Program-made: the position numbers and the translations under genes
Part shown: positions 1 through 15,000 of the stretch, piece after piece
Layout of the letters: each line of letters begins with the position of its first letter
Position numbering within the stretch: the first letter of the stretch is position 1
The notes under the pieces: model-generated
What the model was told of the DNA's origin: nothing
Seen by the model: only the letters and a program-made list of their open reading frames with translations
Database searches by the model: none
Source: Corella eumyota
Lineage: Eukaryota > Chordata > Ascidiacea > Phlebobranchia > Corellidae
Length of the DNA: 64,000 nucleotides
Direction: 5' to 3'
Assembly (NCBI GenBank): GCA_963082875.1
Contig: OY720100.1
Coordinates: forward strand, 2,604,001 to 2,668,000

Positions 1-33
1 TAAAAATCTTCATAAATAACATAATATTATCTC
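1..33 (-). CDS. Start of the next exon (partial)
   Basis: A TTTTATAG acceptor at 35-34 is followed by an in-phase stretch [11 protein letters not shown] running off the window. It is too short to identify; it is offered because the phase fits the preceding donor. Confidence 0.3.
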
Positions 34-3000
34 CTATAAAAAGTAAGTTGTGTTTAAGTGGTAAAAATATTTTGTTTTGTAGTTGTATCATTTAAGATTA
101 ATAAAAATCTGATTAAAATACCGAAAGTTGGAAGAGTGCTGAATAAAATCTCATTGGTATTGTTGTATGTTTCTAAAAGAGCACTTGCATTTCCTGGAGC
201 TTCAGTAATTAGTACATACCTTTAAAAAAATTAAAATATTACAACTTAAAAAAGAATTAAAATAACTCAATTTGTAATTAATAAAAAATACATTTTCTAA
301 AATAAATTAGTTATGATAATTTTTAAATAAAAATAAGATAAATAAATACCTAGCCACAACTTGTGTCATATAGTTGAAGAATTCTACTGATCTTAATTCA
401 ACTCCACTAAACCTTGACTCAACTTGATTTCTAACCTCTTGGCGAAGTGAAATAAATGCATTCGACGTAACATTTTGAAGTTGAGGACTAAAGGTTGCAC
501 GTGATGTCAGAATGGTTTGTTCAAAAGTTACTTCAGTGCCAATAACTGTAAAAAAATAATATTATGTTTTAAAAAAAAGTTTTATTGCTTATATTGTTCA
601 TAAAAATGTGCTTATATTTAAAAGATAAAAGTTATAGGTAAGGAATATTAAGAGTTCCTTAATTTAAGTTAAACAAGTTTAAAAAGTGAACAAGAAACTT
701 ACAGGCACAATTTATTCCATCACCAGAATACAAGTTTTCACACATACAAGAAAAGTCTCCTGGGTTGTTGATACAGATAGCATTTTCACTGCAATTATCA
801 AGGCTTTCTGTACATTCATTAATATCCATACATATTGTCCCATTTAAAGAATAACCTTCAAAACAAATGCACTCAAAACTTCCTTGTGTATCAGAACAGT
901 TAGACATAGCTGGGCAAGAAAACGTGCTATTTTGACATTCATTTATATTGGTACATTCTATTCCTGTAAAACATAGTTAACAATTACATTATTTAAATTA
1001 TTTTATACAAATTTATAGTTTGCATTAACCAAACTTATTTAACAAAACAAAAAACTACAACTATATTAAACTACAACTAAAAACATTTTCCAAAAATGTA
1101 ACTCACACATTATCGATTTAACATGCAATATCTAGAAATACATACCATCGCCTGAATACCCAATATTACAAGCACAAGTAAAAGATCCATTTGTGTTTGT
1201 ACAAGAAGCATTATCATCACAACTATCTGTCATTAACATACATTCGTTTATGTCCGTGCAGTTTACTCCATTGCCAGTGTATCCAGTATTGCAAGCACAA
1301 GTAAAAGATCCATTTGTGTTTGTACAAGAAGCATTATCATCACAACTATCTATCATTAACATACATTCGTTTCTGTCTGTGCAGTTTAGTCCATTGCCAG
1401 TGTATCCAGTATTACAAGCACAAGTAAAAGATCCATTTGTGTTTGTACAAGAAGCATTATCATCACAATTATCTGTCCGTAACATACATTCGTTTATGTC
1501 TGTGCAGTTTACTCCATTGCCAGTGTATCCAGTATTGCAAGCACAAGTAAAAGATCCATTTGTGTTTGTACAAGAAGCATTATCATCACAACTATCTGTC
1601 ATTAACATACATTCGTTTATGTCTGTGCAGTTTACTCCATTGCCAGTGTATCCAAGATTACAAGCACAAGTAAAAGATCCATTTGTGTTTGTACAAGAAG
1701 CATTATCATCACAACTATCTGTCATTAACATACATTCGTTTATGTCTGTGCAGTTTACTCCATTGCCAGTGTATCCAGTATTGCAGGAACAAGTAAAAGA
1801 TCCATTTGTGTTTGTACAAGAAGCATTATCATCACAACTATCTGTCATTAACATACATTCGTTTATGTCTGTGCAGTTTACTCCATTGCCAGTGTATCCA
1901 GTATTGCAAGCACAAGTAAAAGATCCATTTGTGTTTGTACAAGAAGCATTATCATCACAACTATCTGTCATTAACATACATTCGTTTATGTCTGTGCAGT
2001 TTACTTCATTGCCAGTGTAACCAGTATTGCAAGCACAAGTAAAAGATCCATTTGTGTTTGTGCAAGAAGCATTATCATCACAGTTATCTGTCATTAACAT
2101 ACATTCGTTTATGTCCGTGCAGTTTACTCCATTGTCAGTGTATCCAGTATTGCAGGTACAAGTAAAAGATCCATTTGTGTTTGTGCAAGAAGCATTATCA
2201 TCACAATTATCTGTCATTAACATACATTCGTTTATGTCTGTGCAGTTTACTCCATTGCCAGTGTATCCAGTATTGCAGTTACAAGTAAAGGATCCATTTG
2301 TGTTTGTACAAGAAGCATTATCATCACAACTATCTGTCATTAACATACATTCGTTTATGTCTGTGCAGTTTACTCCATTGCCAGTGTATCCAGTATTGCA
2401 GGCACAAGTAAAAGATCCATTTGTGTTTGTACAAGAAGCATTATCATCACAACTATCTGTCATTAACATACATTCATTTACGTCTGTGCAGTTTACTCCA
2501 TTGCCAGTGTATCCAGTATTGCAGGTACAAGTAAAAGATCCATTTGTGTTTGTACAAGAAGCATTATCATCACAACTATCTGTCATTAACATACATTCGT
2601 TTACGTCTGTGCAGTTTACTCCATTGCCAGTGTATCCAGTATTGCAGGTACAAGTAAAAGATCCATTTGTGTTTGTACAAGAAGCATTATCATCACAACT
2701 ATCTGTCATTAACATACATTCGTTTATGTCTGTGCAGTTTACTCCATTGCCAGTGTATCCAGTATTGCAGGTACAAGTAAAAGATCCATTTGTGTTTGTA
2801 CAAGAAGCATTATCATCACAACTATCTGTCATTAACATACATTCGTTTATGTCTGTGCAGTTTACTCCATTGCCAGTGTATCCAGCATTGCAAGCACAAG
2901 TAAAAGATCCATTTGTGTTTGTACAAGAAGCATTATCATCACAACTATCTGTCATTAACATACATTCGTGTACGTCTGTGCAGTTTACTCCATTGCCAGT

Positions 3001-6000
3001 GTATCCAGTATTGCAGGTACAAGTAAAAGATCCATTTGTGTTTGTACAAGAAGCATTATCATCACAACTATCTGTCATTAACATACATTCGTTTACGTCT
3101 GTGCAGTTTACTCCATTGCCAGTGTATCCAGTATTGCAGGTACAAGTAAAAGATCCATTTGTGTTTGTACAAGAAGCATTATCATCACAACTATCTGTCA
3201 TTAACATACATTCGTTTACGTCTGTGCAGTTTACTCCATTGCCAGTGTATCCAGTATTGCAGTTACAAGTAAAGGATCCATTTGTGTTTGTACAAGAAGC
3301 ATTATCATCACAACTATCTGTCATTAACATACATTCGTTTACGTCTGTGCAGTTTACTCCATTGCCAGTGTATCCAGTATTGCAGGTACAAGTAAAAGAT
3401 CCATTTGTGTTTGTACAAGAAGCATTATCATCACAACTATCTGTCATTAACATACATTCGTTTAGGTCTGTGCAGTTTACTCCATCGCCAGTGTATCCAG
3501 TATTACAAGCACAAGTAAAAGATCCATTTGTGTTCATACAAGTTGCGTTAATATTGCAATTGTCTGTCATTAAAACACATTCATTTATGTCTGAGCAGTT
3601 TACCCCATCCCCAGTGTATCCAAGATTACAACCACACATAAAACTTCCATTATTATCAGAACACATAGCATTAAGGTGACAATTATGGGTTCCAATAGCA
3701 CATTCGTTTATGTTTGTACAATTTACACCATTGCCTGTGTACCCAGTGTCGCAAGTACAAGTAAAATTTCCAAGAACATTGGTGCAATTAGCATTTGCAT
3801 CACAATTATTTGTTCCATTAACAGCACATTCGTTTATGTCGATACAGTCTGTGCCTATGGAAAAGAGTTTATACTTTAACTACATGTTCCAAACTTGATT
3901 CTATTAATCAAGTTCAACTAATAATTAAGAACCTAATATATAATAAGATAACTAAAACATCTCAATATTTGTACATGCAACATTACAAAAAAATATTTTG
4001 TAATAATTTTCTAATTTACAACTAATTTTACCAATAAAATTGATTTACCATTATTTAAATAACCCATTGGACATGTACAAATAAACGAGCCTACTGTATC
4101 TTGGCAAGTAGCTAACATTGGACAAGGATTTAGCAAGCAATCATTTAAATCTAAATAAAAAAAAGTTAATTGCATCAAAAAATATTAAGCATAACTTTAT
4201 TGTATACATGACTTGAGTTTTAATCAGATTGACAGTTTTTTATAAAAAAAATCAAAATCTCAACATGTTTGTTAAGCGTTAACAAATACTACAAATGTAT
4301 AAAGCAATGGGCCAAAAAATAGGCTGAACTTTCGACTAGGTTTACTTACTATCAGTTAGATTTTGGTAAGTTGCTGGTAAAGCAGTTTGATTAAATGCAT
4401 TTAGGACATTTGTTATATTGGCATCAGCTCTATTTGAAGTCAAGTTAAACCTATAATGCAGTCATAGAATAAAAATAAAACGTAATTAAAACCTTAAATC
4501 AAACAATGTTCAACCCATTTATTAATCAAATAAATATTTATAGAATTATGAGGTTTCTATAACCAACTATGTGCATACATTATAAGTGTTAAAGACCAAA
4601 TACAACAATTTAAAAATATTACAACAAATAAATTTAGAACCTTACCAAATTATTATGCCAGGATAGAATTCAATAACATTAATTTCTACAAATCCAAATA
4701 CATTTTCAAAAGCAGTAGATAATTCTGAGACAACCCTGTTGTTTAAGTTTATAAAAGCTTGTGAAGATTGGTTAGCAAAGTCTGCCAGGTATGTCTCATT
4801 TAATTCAATCTGAAGTTCAAACATCTTTGGAGGAACTAAATAATAAAATAATTATTTAAAATTAGAAGCCTTAAATGTTAAATTTAAACAAATTTTACTC
4901 TTTTTGTTTGTTAAGCTTTTAAAAATTGTTAAGTTTAAAGAAATTTAATAATTTAAAAATTTTCAAGTTAATAAAAATGTTACTCTTTTTGTTTGTTAAG
5001 CTTTTACAAAAATTGGTTTAAAGTTAACATATGATGCAGGACACTCATAAAACTCTTTAATAATTTTCTTACCAGTCATAAAACTAACAACGCGAGGCAA
5101 ACTTCTAAGTCCATTTTGATTAAAAGCAACAAGAGAAACATTGTAAGTGGTTCCCAGTACAACGTTGCTTAAGAGAGTTATGTTAACATCAGATGTGTTA
5201 AAAGAAATCTCATCTCCAGTGGCAGGAGTAAGTGTAACTTCAATATCTATTGAGCCAACCGGTCTAACAAGTTCGAAGTTAATTCCAGTGTCTTGGTTAC
5301 TTAGGAAGTTTTGAATGTTTGGTGGTAACGTTACTATAAAAATAAATAGTGATCAAATTATTAAAGTTAGTTGTTAAAAATATTTAAAATATTGTAGCTT
5401 TTGTTACACTATTCAATATTTTGTTAATAACACATAATAAAAAACAGAATCATATTCATAATAATTAAAATTAAAATTCATCTTATTAACTAACATCTTT
5501 TTTAAAAGACAACATACAATAAAAAATAAAAACACTTGTCGAAATATTAGCTTACAAGTGTATGTAGATGTAACATTATTTTCCATGCTTCTTCCTGCCT
5601 CATAGTTGACCATCATTGTAATGTTATATTGCACACCAGAATCAAGGTTCATTATTGTTGGGTTTGTGGTGGTAAATGTTTCATTTTGAGAACCATTATC
5701 TATAAAATAAAAAATTGAATGTTTAATGTTTACACAAAAAACAAGCGCAATTCTACATAATCATTTTATTTAAATATATTAAATAAACCCACACTAATAT
5801 GTCAATACTAACAACATAATTACCATTTGCATATATTATTGTGTAACTCTGGGCTCCAACAATCGAAGGGTATTGAATCATTATTGTTGTATCAGTCACA
5901 CTGATAACTGTTATTTCGGGTCCACTAGCAATAACTAAAACAATATTTGCTTTTATTTTGAGCATATAATATTGTAATAATTAAAGTTTAGAAATACTAA

Positions 6001-9000
6001 AATACAGGTTACAATAAACAAATTAGGAAATAATAATAACAACTAATTACTGCACAAAACATACCTTATTCAATTCTGCTAAAATTAACAAATAATAACC
6101 TTTTTAAGGTTTACTGTGACATATTTTACCTGTAGCAGTTGAAAAGGTTGCAGCCGTTCCATTTCCAGCTTGATTGTTTCCAATAATTGTTATTTCGTAA
6201 CCAACACCAGCATCTAGATTCATGTAAGTGCCATTTGCATATGGTTGAGAAATAAATTCAGAACCAGAAGATATCATTGTGAAGTATGAGGAAGCGCCAA
6301 CCACATCATCCCAAGCAAAAGCAATTGAAGTTGTTGTTTGGTCAGTTGCTCTAAAGCCCTCTGGGAAAGCAGGTACTAAAAATAAAAAAATGTTTAATCT
6401 TTGTTTAAACTCACAGAAATTTTGCAACTACTGTATTAAGTTTTAAAGGCTAATTGCTTAAACTAATAATTTTATAATATTTAACAATTTTTTTGTTTTA
6501 CAACACTAGTTACAAAATATTAAACATTTGCTTAAATAAAAAAAATTATTTATTGAAAACTAATATCGTTTAGACAAAAAAAAAAAAAACTAAAAACTTG
6601 CAAGTTATTTGTGTTGCATTTGCAGGTTCACTTAATTTCATTGATGATAATTCTTCAACTGTAATCACATATTCAGTTCCAGTAGCTAAACTTGATATAC
6701 GTCCAACTGTTCCATCACGTGGAAAAAATCGTCCATTATTTTCAATTACAGGAGAATCTGGCATACCATCTAATCTAGTTACATCCACTAAGGTAAATAA
6801 ACTGCCTGTTGAGAATGTCCATGAAATTTGAATAGTCATGTTTGTCACAGCTAGTATACTAATATTAGGAGGCAAAGGATCTGTTAAAATAATAAAATAT
6901 TAAATTTGTAAAAGTAGAATAATTTTATTCTTTGATTGTTAAATAAAAATACTACAAAATATTCCAAAAAATAAACATTATAATGTACTTTATTAACTTT
7001 TAACATATTTTTGCTTAGATCTACTAAATTGTTATTTTTATTTATTAAATAATCTGATAAATATTGTTTTTATACACAAAAGTGTTTATACTTGTCTGTA
7101 TGTTGCTTCCAGTGATTGTGACACTTTGTCCAAAATTGTTAAAAGCTTGAACAGAAGGAGTATACAAAACACCAGAATCCAGGCCACTAAAATTTGCACT
7201 TGCTGTTGTAACGTTTTGAGTGAAAGTAGTTGCTGTGTTATCACTTCTATAAAAAAAAATTATCAAAGAATAGAAAATTTCATTATTTAAACTTAATAAT
7301 TTTTATAATAAATTATTTTTTTTATATATCTTTTTCCTCGATGTGGAAAGGTCAAATGCGCAACCTAAACATAGAGTAATATTAGTTACTCTACCTAGTA
7401 GTTACTCGACCTAGTCTCGAGTTGCCTTTAGCAGATTGGGATATTATATGGATTATAATTGCCCAATAATCATGCTACTGATTAAGTGCTGGCTTAGCAG
7501 GATTTCATACCGCTAAGCTTAAAAAAAGTTTGTAGTGTAGCACAACCTTTTGTGCAAGTGTTGTCACAATATTAAATGTTAGAATATTTACTCTGTTAAA
7601 GTTGCAAGGTAATAAATAGCTCCAACTGAAGCATTCCAACTTATTCTGGCAGTTGTTGAAGTTGTCATTAATTCCATTATATTACTAGCATTCGAAGGTG
7701 CTAAATAATATTTAAATGTAAATAAAAAATCTAAACCTTAAGATTAACAACATATCTTTTTTTATACTACCTAATTGGAATTATTTATTAGTCCTTGTAT
7801 AGAACTTATTTCTTACAAAAGGTTTTTCTTTAACTGAGTTAATATATGTATCAATTTGGGTTAATTTTATTATTACTTTAAAACTTACCTGTGTATACAG
7901 TAAGGCAGGTTTGCATAGTTGTTTGTTGAATTCCTATTAGGATAGTATTATTGCTTGTTCTTCCAATAATACAAACAACATACATTGTTCCAGGAATTAT
8001 TCCATTATCAGCATTATTGAATGACCGGGTAAGTGCATCTCTAAATAATAAAAAAAAATATTTATAATAATTTGTTTTAAACTTAATATAAATGAAGATA
8101 TTTTTACCTATTTTTAAATGTCAAATTAATTTTAAAAAATAGGTTAAAAAACCTACATCGGTTCATTGATAACTTCAACTCCACTTTGATTTAATGTAAG
8201 AACAAAATCATAAACTCCAGTTGGTCTATCCCAATAAACCATAAAAGTTGTTTGTGTGACGGTAAAGTTGTTGAACACATTTACATTTGCAGGAACTATA
8301 AATTAAAAAAGGGTTTACAAAATAGATAAAATTTGTTATATTGCAAATAAGCTCTTATTTAAAATTAAGTTGTTTGTAATTCTGTCTACATTCAACAGAT
8401 TTTAGTGGATAATATATATATGTATGTCCAATTTATTGCCTATAAAATAAAACAAAAGGCTGTTTGTGGTGAGCTTGTAAAATATTGCGTGCGAATATTA
8501 GTTAAAAGTTGCGACCATATTATGACAATTAAAAATTAAATTGTAAAATAAGCAAAATTATATGTACACTAAAAATTAATTAACTTAAGTACAAATAAAT
8601 GATTTTAAACTGTCTAAGTTCACATTTCCTTTTTTAAAACATTAAAACTTTTAATTTTACCTGTAATTTGATTTATTTGATCTGAAGCTAAACTTTCTAG
8701 TAGTCCATTCAACGCTACAATATCAATTTGGTATAAAGTTCCAGACGTTAAATTTTGTAAAGTAGCGTTTTGAATCGTGGTTTCAACTTGCAATAAAGAA
8801 CCACCAGAAAACATGTAGTTTATTCGATAGAGAGTTGCAGTTGGTACCAAACTCCACATCAGGGAAATTGAATCTTGTTGAACGTCAGTTACAGCCAAGT
8901 TCATGGGAGTAGCAGGAGCTATGAACCATAAAAAATTACTGTGTAAATTTAAATAATTCAAAATTTGAAAAGAATTTAATAAAGTTTAATTAATATGATT

Positions 9001-12000
9001 AAAAAAATGATAATCAATAATTCACAAAACTGTCAAACATTTTCTGCTACAACACCTGTTATTTGAATAATTTGATCACTAAAATCCCCACTTCCACCAC
9101 TATACACAGCTTGAACAGCCACAGAATAATTGGTTCCAGGCATAAGCATTTCTAATCTAATTTCATTTGTAGGTTGAACTGTATTACTTGTCATATCCAG
9201 ATTAGGGGTTACTCCGTAATTAATGTTGTACCCAGTTGCACCTGGTATGCTGTCCCATGTAACATTAAAACTTGTGGAGGCCACATTTATTGTATTAAGA
9301 TTCATTGGCACAGCTCGAACTGTTTAAAATAGTTACAACTCTTGTTAAAAGATATTTGTTGCTTTTCAACCAAAACAAAATTGCCTGAGTTGTTTAAATA
9401 TTATATAAATTTATGTGAATATTTTTATACTGCCTTAGTCCACAATTCTTGTTTAGTTATCAGGAATATTTTATGTGTTTAATATATATATATTTGTGTA
9501 TAACTTAACAATTTTATACATATTTTGACATTAAATAAAAATGTTATGATTATTTTTAAACTTACGGGTTGAAGCAGCAATTGTCGTAATCTCACTGTTA
9601 AACCCAAATCTTGTAGCAAAAATTAAAATTGTATAGTCAGTGCCTGCCATAAGATTGGTAAATAAAAACATTGGAGATGTAGTATTCGTTTCACTTGAAC
9701 CATTTATAGAGAAACTGTATGATTGAGCACCTCCCACGGCTGGGAATGAAATATTTATCGCAAAGAAATCTTCAATAATTTGAATGTCAGATGGTGCATT
9801 TGGAACTAAAAGTAAACAAAAAAAGCTATAATCCATTTTTTAAAGAATTCAACAAACAATACATAAAATTTTTAGTGCCAAATTCAAAAATAACTAAACT
9901 TGATACCATTAAAAACAAGTAACGAAAACATTTCCATACATATATTAAAATTTATTGGTTTTGTATATTACAATTTAATTAGTTAAATAAAAAAATATAA
10001 ACCTGTGGTAAACATGGAAGTTGGACCATCGTTACTCATGCTGCTTGATTCATAAACTCCCCTAGCAGAAATTGTGTAGTTAAGTCCCGCGTTCAGGTTG
10101 AGTAGAGTACAATCTGTTGTTGCGCCATTGCTAGCTGTACTTATTGTACACGTTGTATTTTCTGTATTGAATACATACAAAATTCGATAATTATAACTTA
10201 CTATTCCAAAAAAAAAATTTGAATACAAAAAAATAATGAAATGAGAATATGCAAACATTTAAAATTATCAATAATTTTAAATTATATAATAGTATTATAC
10301 CAAAAATCCTACTAAATACAGAAATACATTCAATTTACCCATAGATGTATCTTCGATGCCGGTAACAATGTAGCTTTGTACTCCTGGTGTAGAGTTTGGA
10401 ATTAATCTAACAGTAATGCTGCTATTTGTGTTTCTTGCAAATTCAACATTTACAGGGAATGGATCATGAACTAAAAACATATTTAAGCAAATTATAGTAT
10501 TTTATTATCATTAACAGACTAAAGTACAAATACATAACAAATTCGTATCAATTTTATCTATACCATTATAAACTAGTATACAAAATAAGGTTTAACACTA
10601 ATATGCAAAATTAGGTCTAACATTTTGAACAAATAAAAAGTGAGTACTTGTATAAAATTGATTTGTGCCCGGTGTTTGAGAGGATCCAGTTGGATTTATT
10701 GATGTTATTGTAAATGAATATAGGCTTCCTTGAGTTAGGTTAACAGCAGTAAATGTTGCAACATTACCCACAGTAACCTTTAAATTTAATTTTAAGTTAT
10801 GTTATTATTTTTTTATGTCACGAGTTTCACGTTTTTTTAGTTTAATATTGTTTTAAACTTTTTAATATTTACTGTTGTTGGTGTTGTGTTGTTATAAGTA
10901 ACTGTGTAGTTTGTAGCACTCTGTACAGCTCCCCAAGTTACAGTTATGCTTGTACTTGTTTGTTCACTTGTTGCAATGTTCAATACTTGACCAGGCACTA
11001 TACCATATAAACATGTATTACTTTTTTACACATGCCATATTATTTAAATATTAGTTTAGAGTAACCAAACAAGCAACACAAAATTTATAAAAAAATCCTA
11101 ATTACCAAATGTTTTTATAAAAAAAATTACTTAAAATATGACCAAAACTTAAGGTTGCTTTTACGTCAATATACTGATCAATAGTGTTTATAGAACAGCA
11201 AAGTTAAATTCTCTGCAATGACTTACATGTTAAAACCTCAGATGCATTTTGCCTTGCAGCTGTTTGCAAACCATTATCCACATAAGATGATGTAATAAAC
11301 ACATTATACAATGTTCCAGGTAAAAGACCAGTTACAACAATAAATAAATCACTTGTTGGATTCTGTGGTGTAAAAGTTACAGATTCCCCAGTAGTAAGTT
11401 CGATGATTGGATTGTAAAATCTATATAAACAAATTAAAATTAGGATTAATTTGTAAGATATTTAATATTTATACTTTACAGATCAGATTTTTAAATATTA
11501 AAATCTTTTAAAATTACAAAAAAAGTTAAAAAAATTAGGTTTTAAAAAACTTTTTGTGATATAAAAACTTATTTATCTGTAACTAAATTACAAAATCAGA
11601 TAAGAAAAAAAAATATTCAAATATATATCTTACTGTGCTCCTAACTCAGCATCCCAAGAAACATTAAAACCTGTTTCAGTAATATCCATAAAATTAAGAA
11701 TAGAAGGACTAGCAGGAACTAAAAAGGTTAACAAAGTTTAAAATATTTTTTTACTTGAATTTATTATTAAAACATTTGAAGGGTTTTTAATAACTATAGA
11801 AAAATGTTTATTACCATCTTTAAAATTTAGGATGTGGAAATTATATTTTTATTAATTTTATGTACTAAAAAAAAGTTTATATTTAAAACACTTACGAGTA
11901 GTAAACATCCCTTGGCTTGCGAAACTTTGCCCAAATGCATTAAAAGCTGTAACCTCAACTGTATAAGTTGTACCAGAACTCAATCCCATTAAAGTTGCTC

Positions 12001-15000
12001 GCGTTTCTGTTACATTATCCATGGTAACCTCAGAGTTGTTAAATATTGCTTGTACAATGTAAAACGTGGCACTCATAGACGAATCAAATGTTATCATTAA
12101 GCTTGTAGTGGCGCGAACAGCAGCAATGTTTGTAACATCAGGTGGGACTATAATTCAAGACAAAATCACTTTTATTAAAGATATTTTTTTGTAGAATTAA
12201 ATTAGTTGACAAAATTAAACTTACAGGTTATGACTGTCAGTGTTTCAGAATTTTCACTTGTTAAATTGTTCATATTTCCAATAGATTGAACAGTAATGTT
12301 GTATGTTGTTCCAGGATCTCGCATTTCAAATGATGTTACATTTCCATTAAATCTAGGCATCGGTGCATTATTTATAGTAGCCTGGTACATATCAGCTCCA
12401 AAAGATTCCATAAAAGTGATATTAATCATTGTTTGAGAGATTAAAGTAAATGTCACATTTTCAGGTGGACTAGGTACTAAAAAGATAAAATGATCAACTT
12501 TTTAATATTTTGTATAAAAATTTATCACATACAAATCAATAATAAAACACACTTTTTTGATATAATTTTATATTTAGGTTAAGCTTACAAAAAAAACATA
12601 AACACTTTAGTTTTTTATTAAAAACACAATGCGTGTTAAAAACTATGCTCTCACTTGTTTGTTGTGAAAACATGACCTCCGAACTATTTCCTGCATTGTT
12701 TCCAGAATTAAGAGTAATATCATATACTTCACCAGGTGTCAGATTTGTAAAATTTCTTATTAAGTTGGAATTATTTTGAGCATTCAATAAAGTTTGAAAA
12801 CGAATAAAGTTTTCATTTACAATTCCAAATGAAGTGATATTAATAGAAAATGAGGTTGTTGTTACGTCGAAAAACGAAAACTCTGGAGCACTTGGAACTA
12901 AAATACAAATTTTTAAATGTTTTCTAAGGATACATTTATTAGGAGATATTAATGTTGAATACCATTACAAAAATTGCTGACCATCCCTAATTACACAGAC
13001 AATACAAATACATATATATATATTAATATTGTCAGAAATGTGTAAACCTAATGGCTTTAATTAAAAATTCTTACTTGTAATTTGAGTAATAGATGAAGAG
13101 TTCCCAATGCCATTTGGATAAGTTACCCGGTAAAATAAATCATAAGATGTTCCTCCAGTTAAATTGATTATCGTAAAACTAGTATTTGTTGTTGTGTTCT
13201 CAGTCTAATAAAAACATTAAAATAACAAACAAGTTATTTTTAAAATAAATAAATTATAGTTATAAATAACAATGTAGAATTCATAATAAAAAATTACAAT
13301 TTTTAACCAACTTATAGACTGTTTGTTTAGTAAATCTGCAAAATAACACATTTTAAATCGCATTAGTGTTTGTTTAATAAAATAACTGCAAAATATCTTA
13401 CCATAATTGGTGATGTAACAAATATAGTGTAGCTTAATGCACCAGAGGCACTGGGATAGTTGACTACAAATGAAGTTTCAGCAACATTAGTCACTGTTGG
13501 GGTAACAGGCATAGGAATAACTAAAACATGTTAACAATATTTATTACTTTTGTTAGTATTTTAATATAAATATAATAAAAAGTATATTATAAATAGCAAC
13601 TTTCTGCTTGTAATATTTAACTTAAGCCTATTGAAATGTTGTTAAAGATTAAAATAAGTTAAGCTTGTTATTTAAAATTTTTATAAATCCTATTATGTTT
13701 AACTTATACATTTGAAAATATGACATGAAAATATATTTGACATACATCCAGTGATTGAGAAATTTGAAGTGCATTGCCCCATTCCAGCAGAGTTGGCTGA
13801 GCATACTTGCAACAAGTAACCAGTGCCAGGAATAAGCCCAATTAGAGAAGTCATTGTTTGATTTGTTTCATCCAAACCCATTACATTCATTGAAAGATTT
13901 CCACTTAAACTGTCAAAAAGCATTAATGTATAAGTGTCTGCACCTGTAGCTGCTATCCATGTTATATTTGTTTGCATTTCGTCCTCACCGACCATCATAA
14001 GGCCAGTCGGAGCAGGAGGCACTAAAAATATAAAAACAATAAATACAAAACAAATAGAATTAAAAGTGGTTTTGCAATGGGTTTTAAAGAAAAATTTAAG
14101 TCTAACTATAAACTGCTGATATAATAGCTTACATTAAAAAGTTTTTTTTTAATAGTTTTTTTAAAAGTTAATTGGTACGTACATGTTATTTGTTCAATTT
14201 CAAATAAAAGAGTTGCAACAATTGGGTTGGGGTCAGTATTGGTAGAAATTACTCTTATTCTATATAATGTTCCAGCGACTAAGTTAACAAACTGATTCCT
14301 CAGTGGGGTCTACATACATAAATTTATTATTTACAACTATGGTGTGATTATTTAGTTTATTTAAGAAACAAATATATATTTATTTACCGTTAAAGCTGAA
14401 ATAGAATTCGGGTCCATTGTCACAGTAACATTTGTTGCATCATCAATAACCATAAAGGTATATAAATTGGAATTAGGAAATCTGTCCCATGCAACAGTTA
14501 TTGTATTTAATAAAACTTCGGTTACTTCCCAAATCACTGCCAAAAACATTGTATTAAGTAGAATTTTAAACTAATGTTTTAAATTTTAATATTTACATTA
14601 ATAAATGATAAATTTGGTTAACCTATATAAACTGAAATATTTAGTTTTTTATAAAAACCTTTATTCATATTTAATAAAAAAAATCAAATTTTTAAAATTA
14701 TTACAAAAATAACCTACTCGTAGTATTGGCATCAGAAAATTGACTTGTAACACCATTCATAATAAATGCAACTTGAACGCTATATTCTAAAGTTGTTGGT
14801 GTAACACTTGTTGATATTGTTGCTCTAGTTCCATTAACAGTAGTAGATGATATAAGTGTACCATTTTGTGAAACTCTTACTGAATAGCTATCTGCTCCAG
14901 CAACAGTATCATAACTTACACTGAAGCTTGTTTCTTGAACTTCAAATATTTGAATATTGGATACCCTTTGATCTCCTGTATAAGTATAAATTATCAATTA

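Noticed and set aside
1193-3679. Long plus-strand open frames (275 and 550 codons) opposite the 22-EGF exon
   Set aside because: They are reverse-strand shadows of a 123-bp in-frame repeat. They have no cysteine pattern or start context and simply repeat one meaningless unit.
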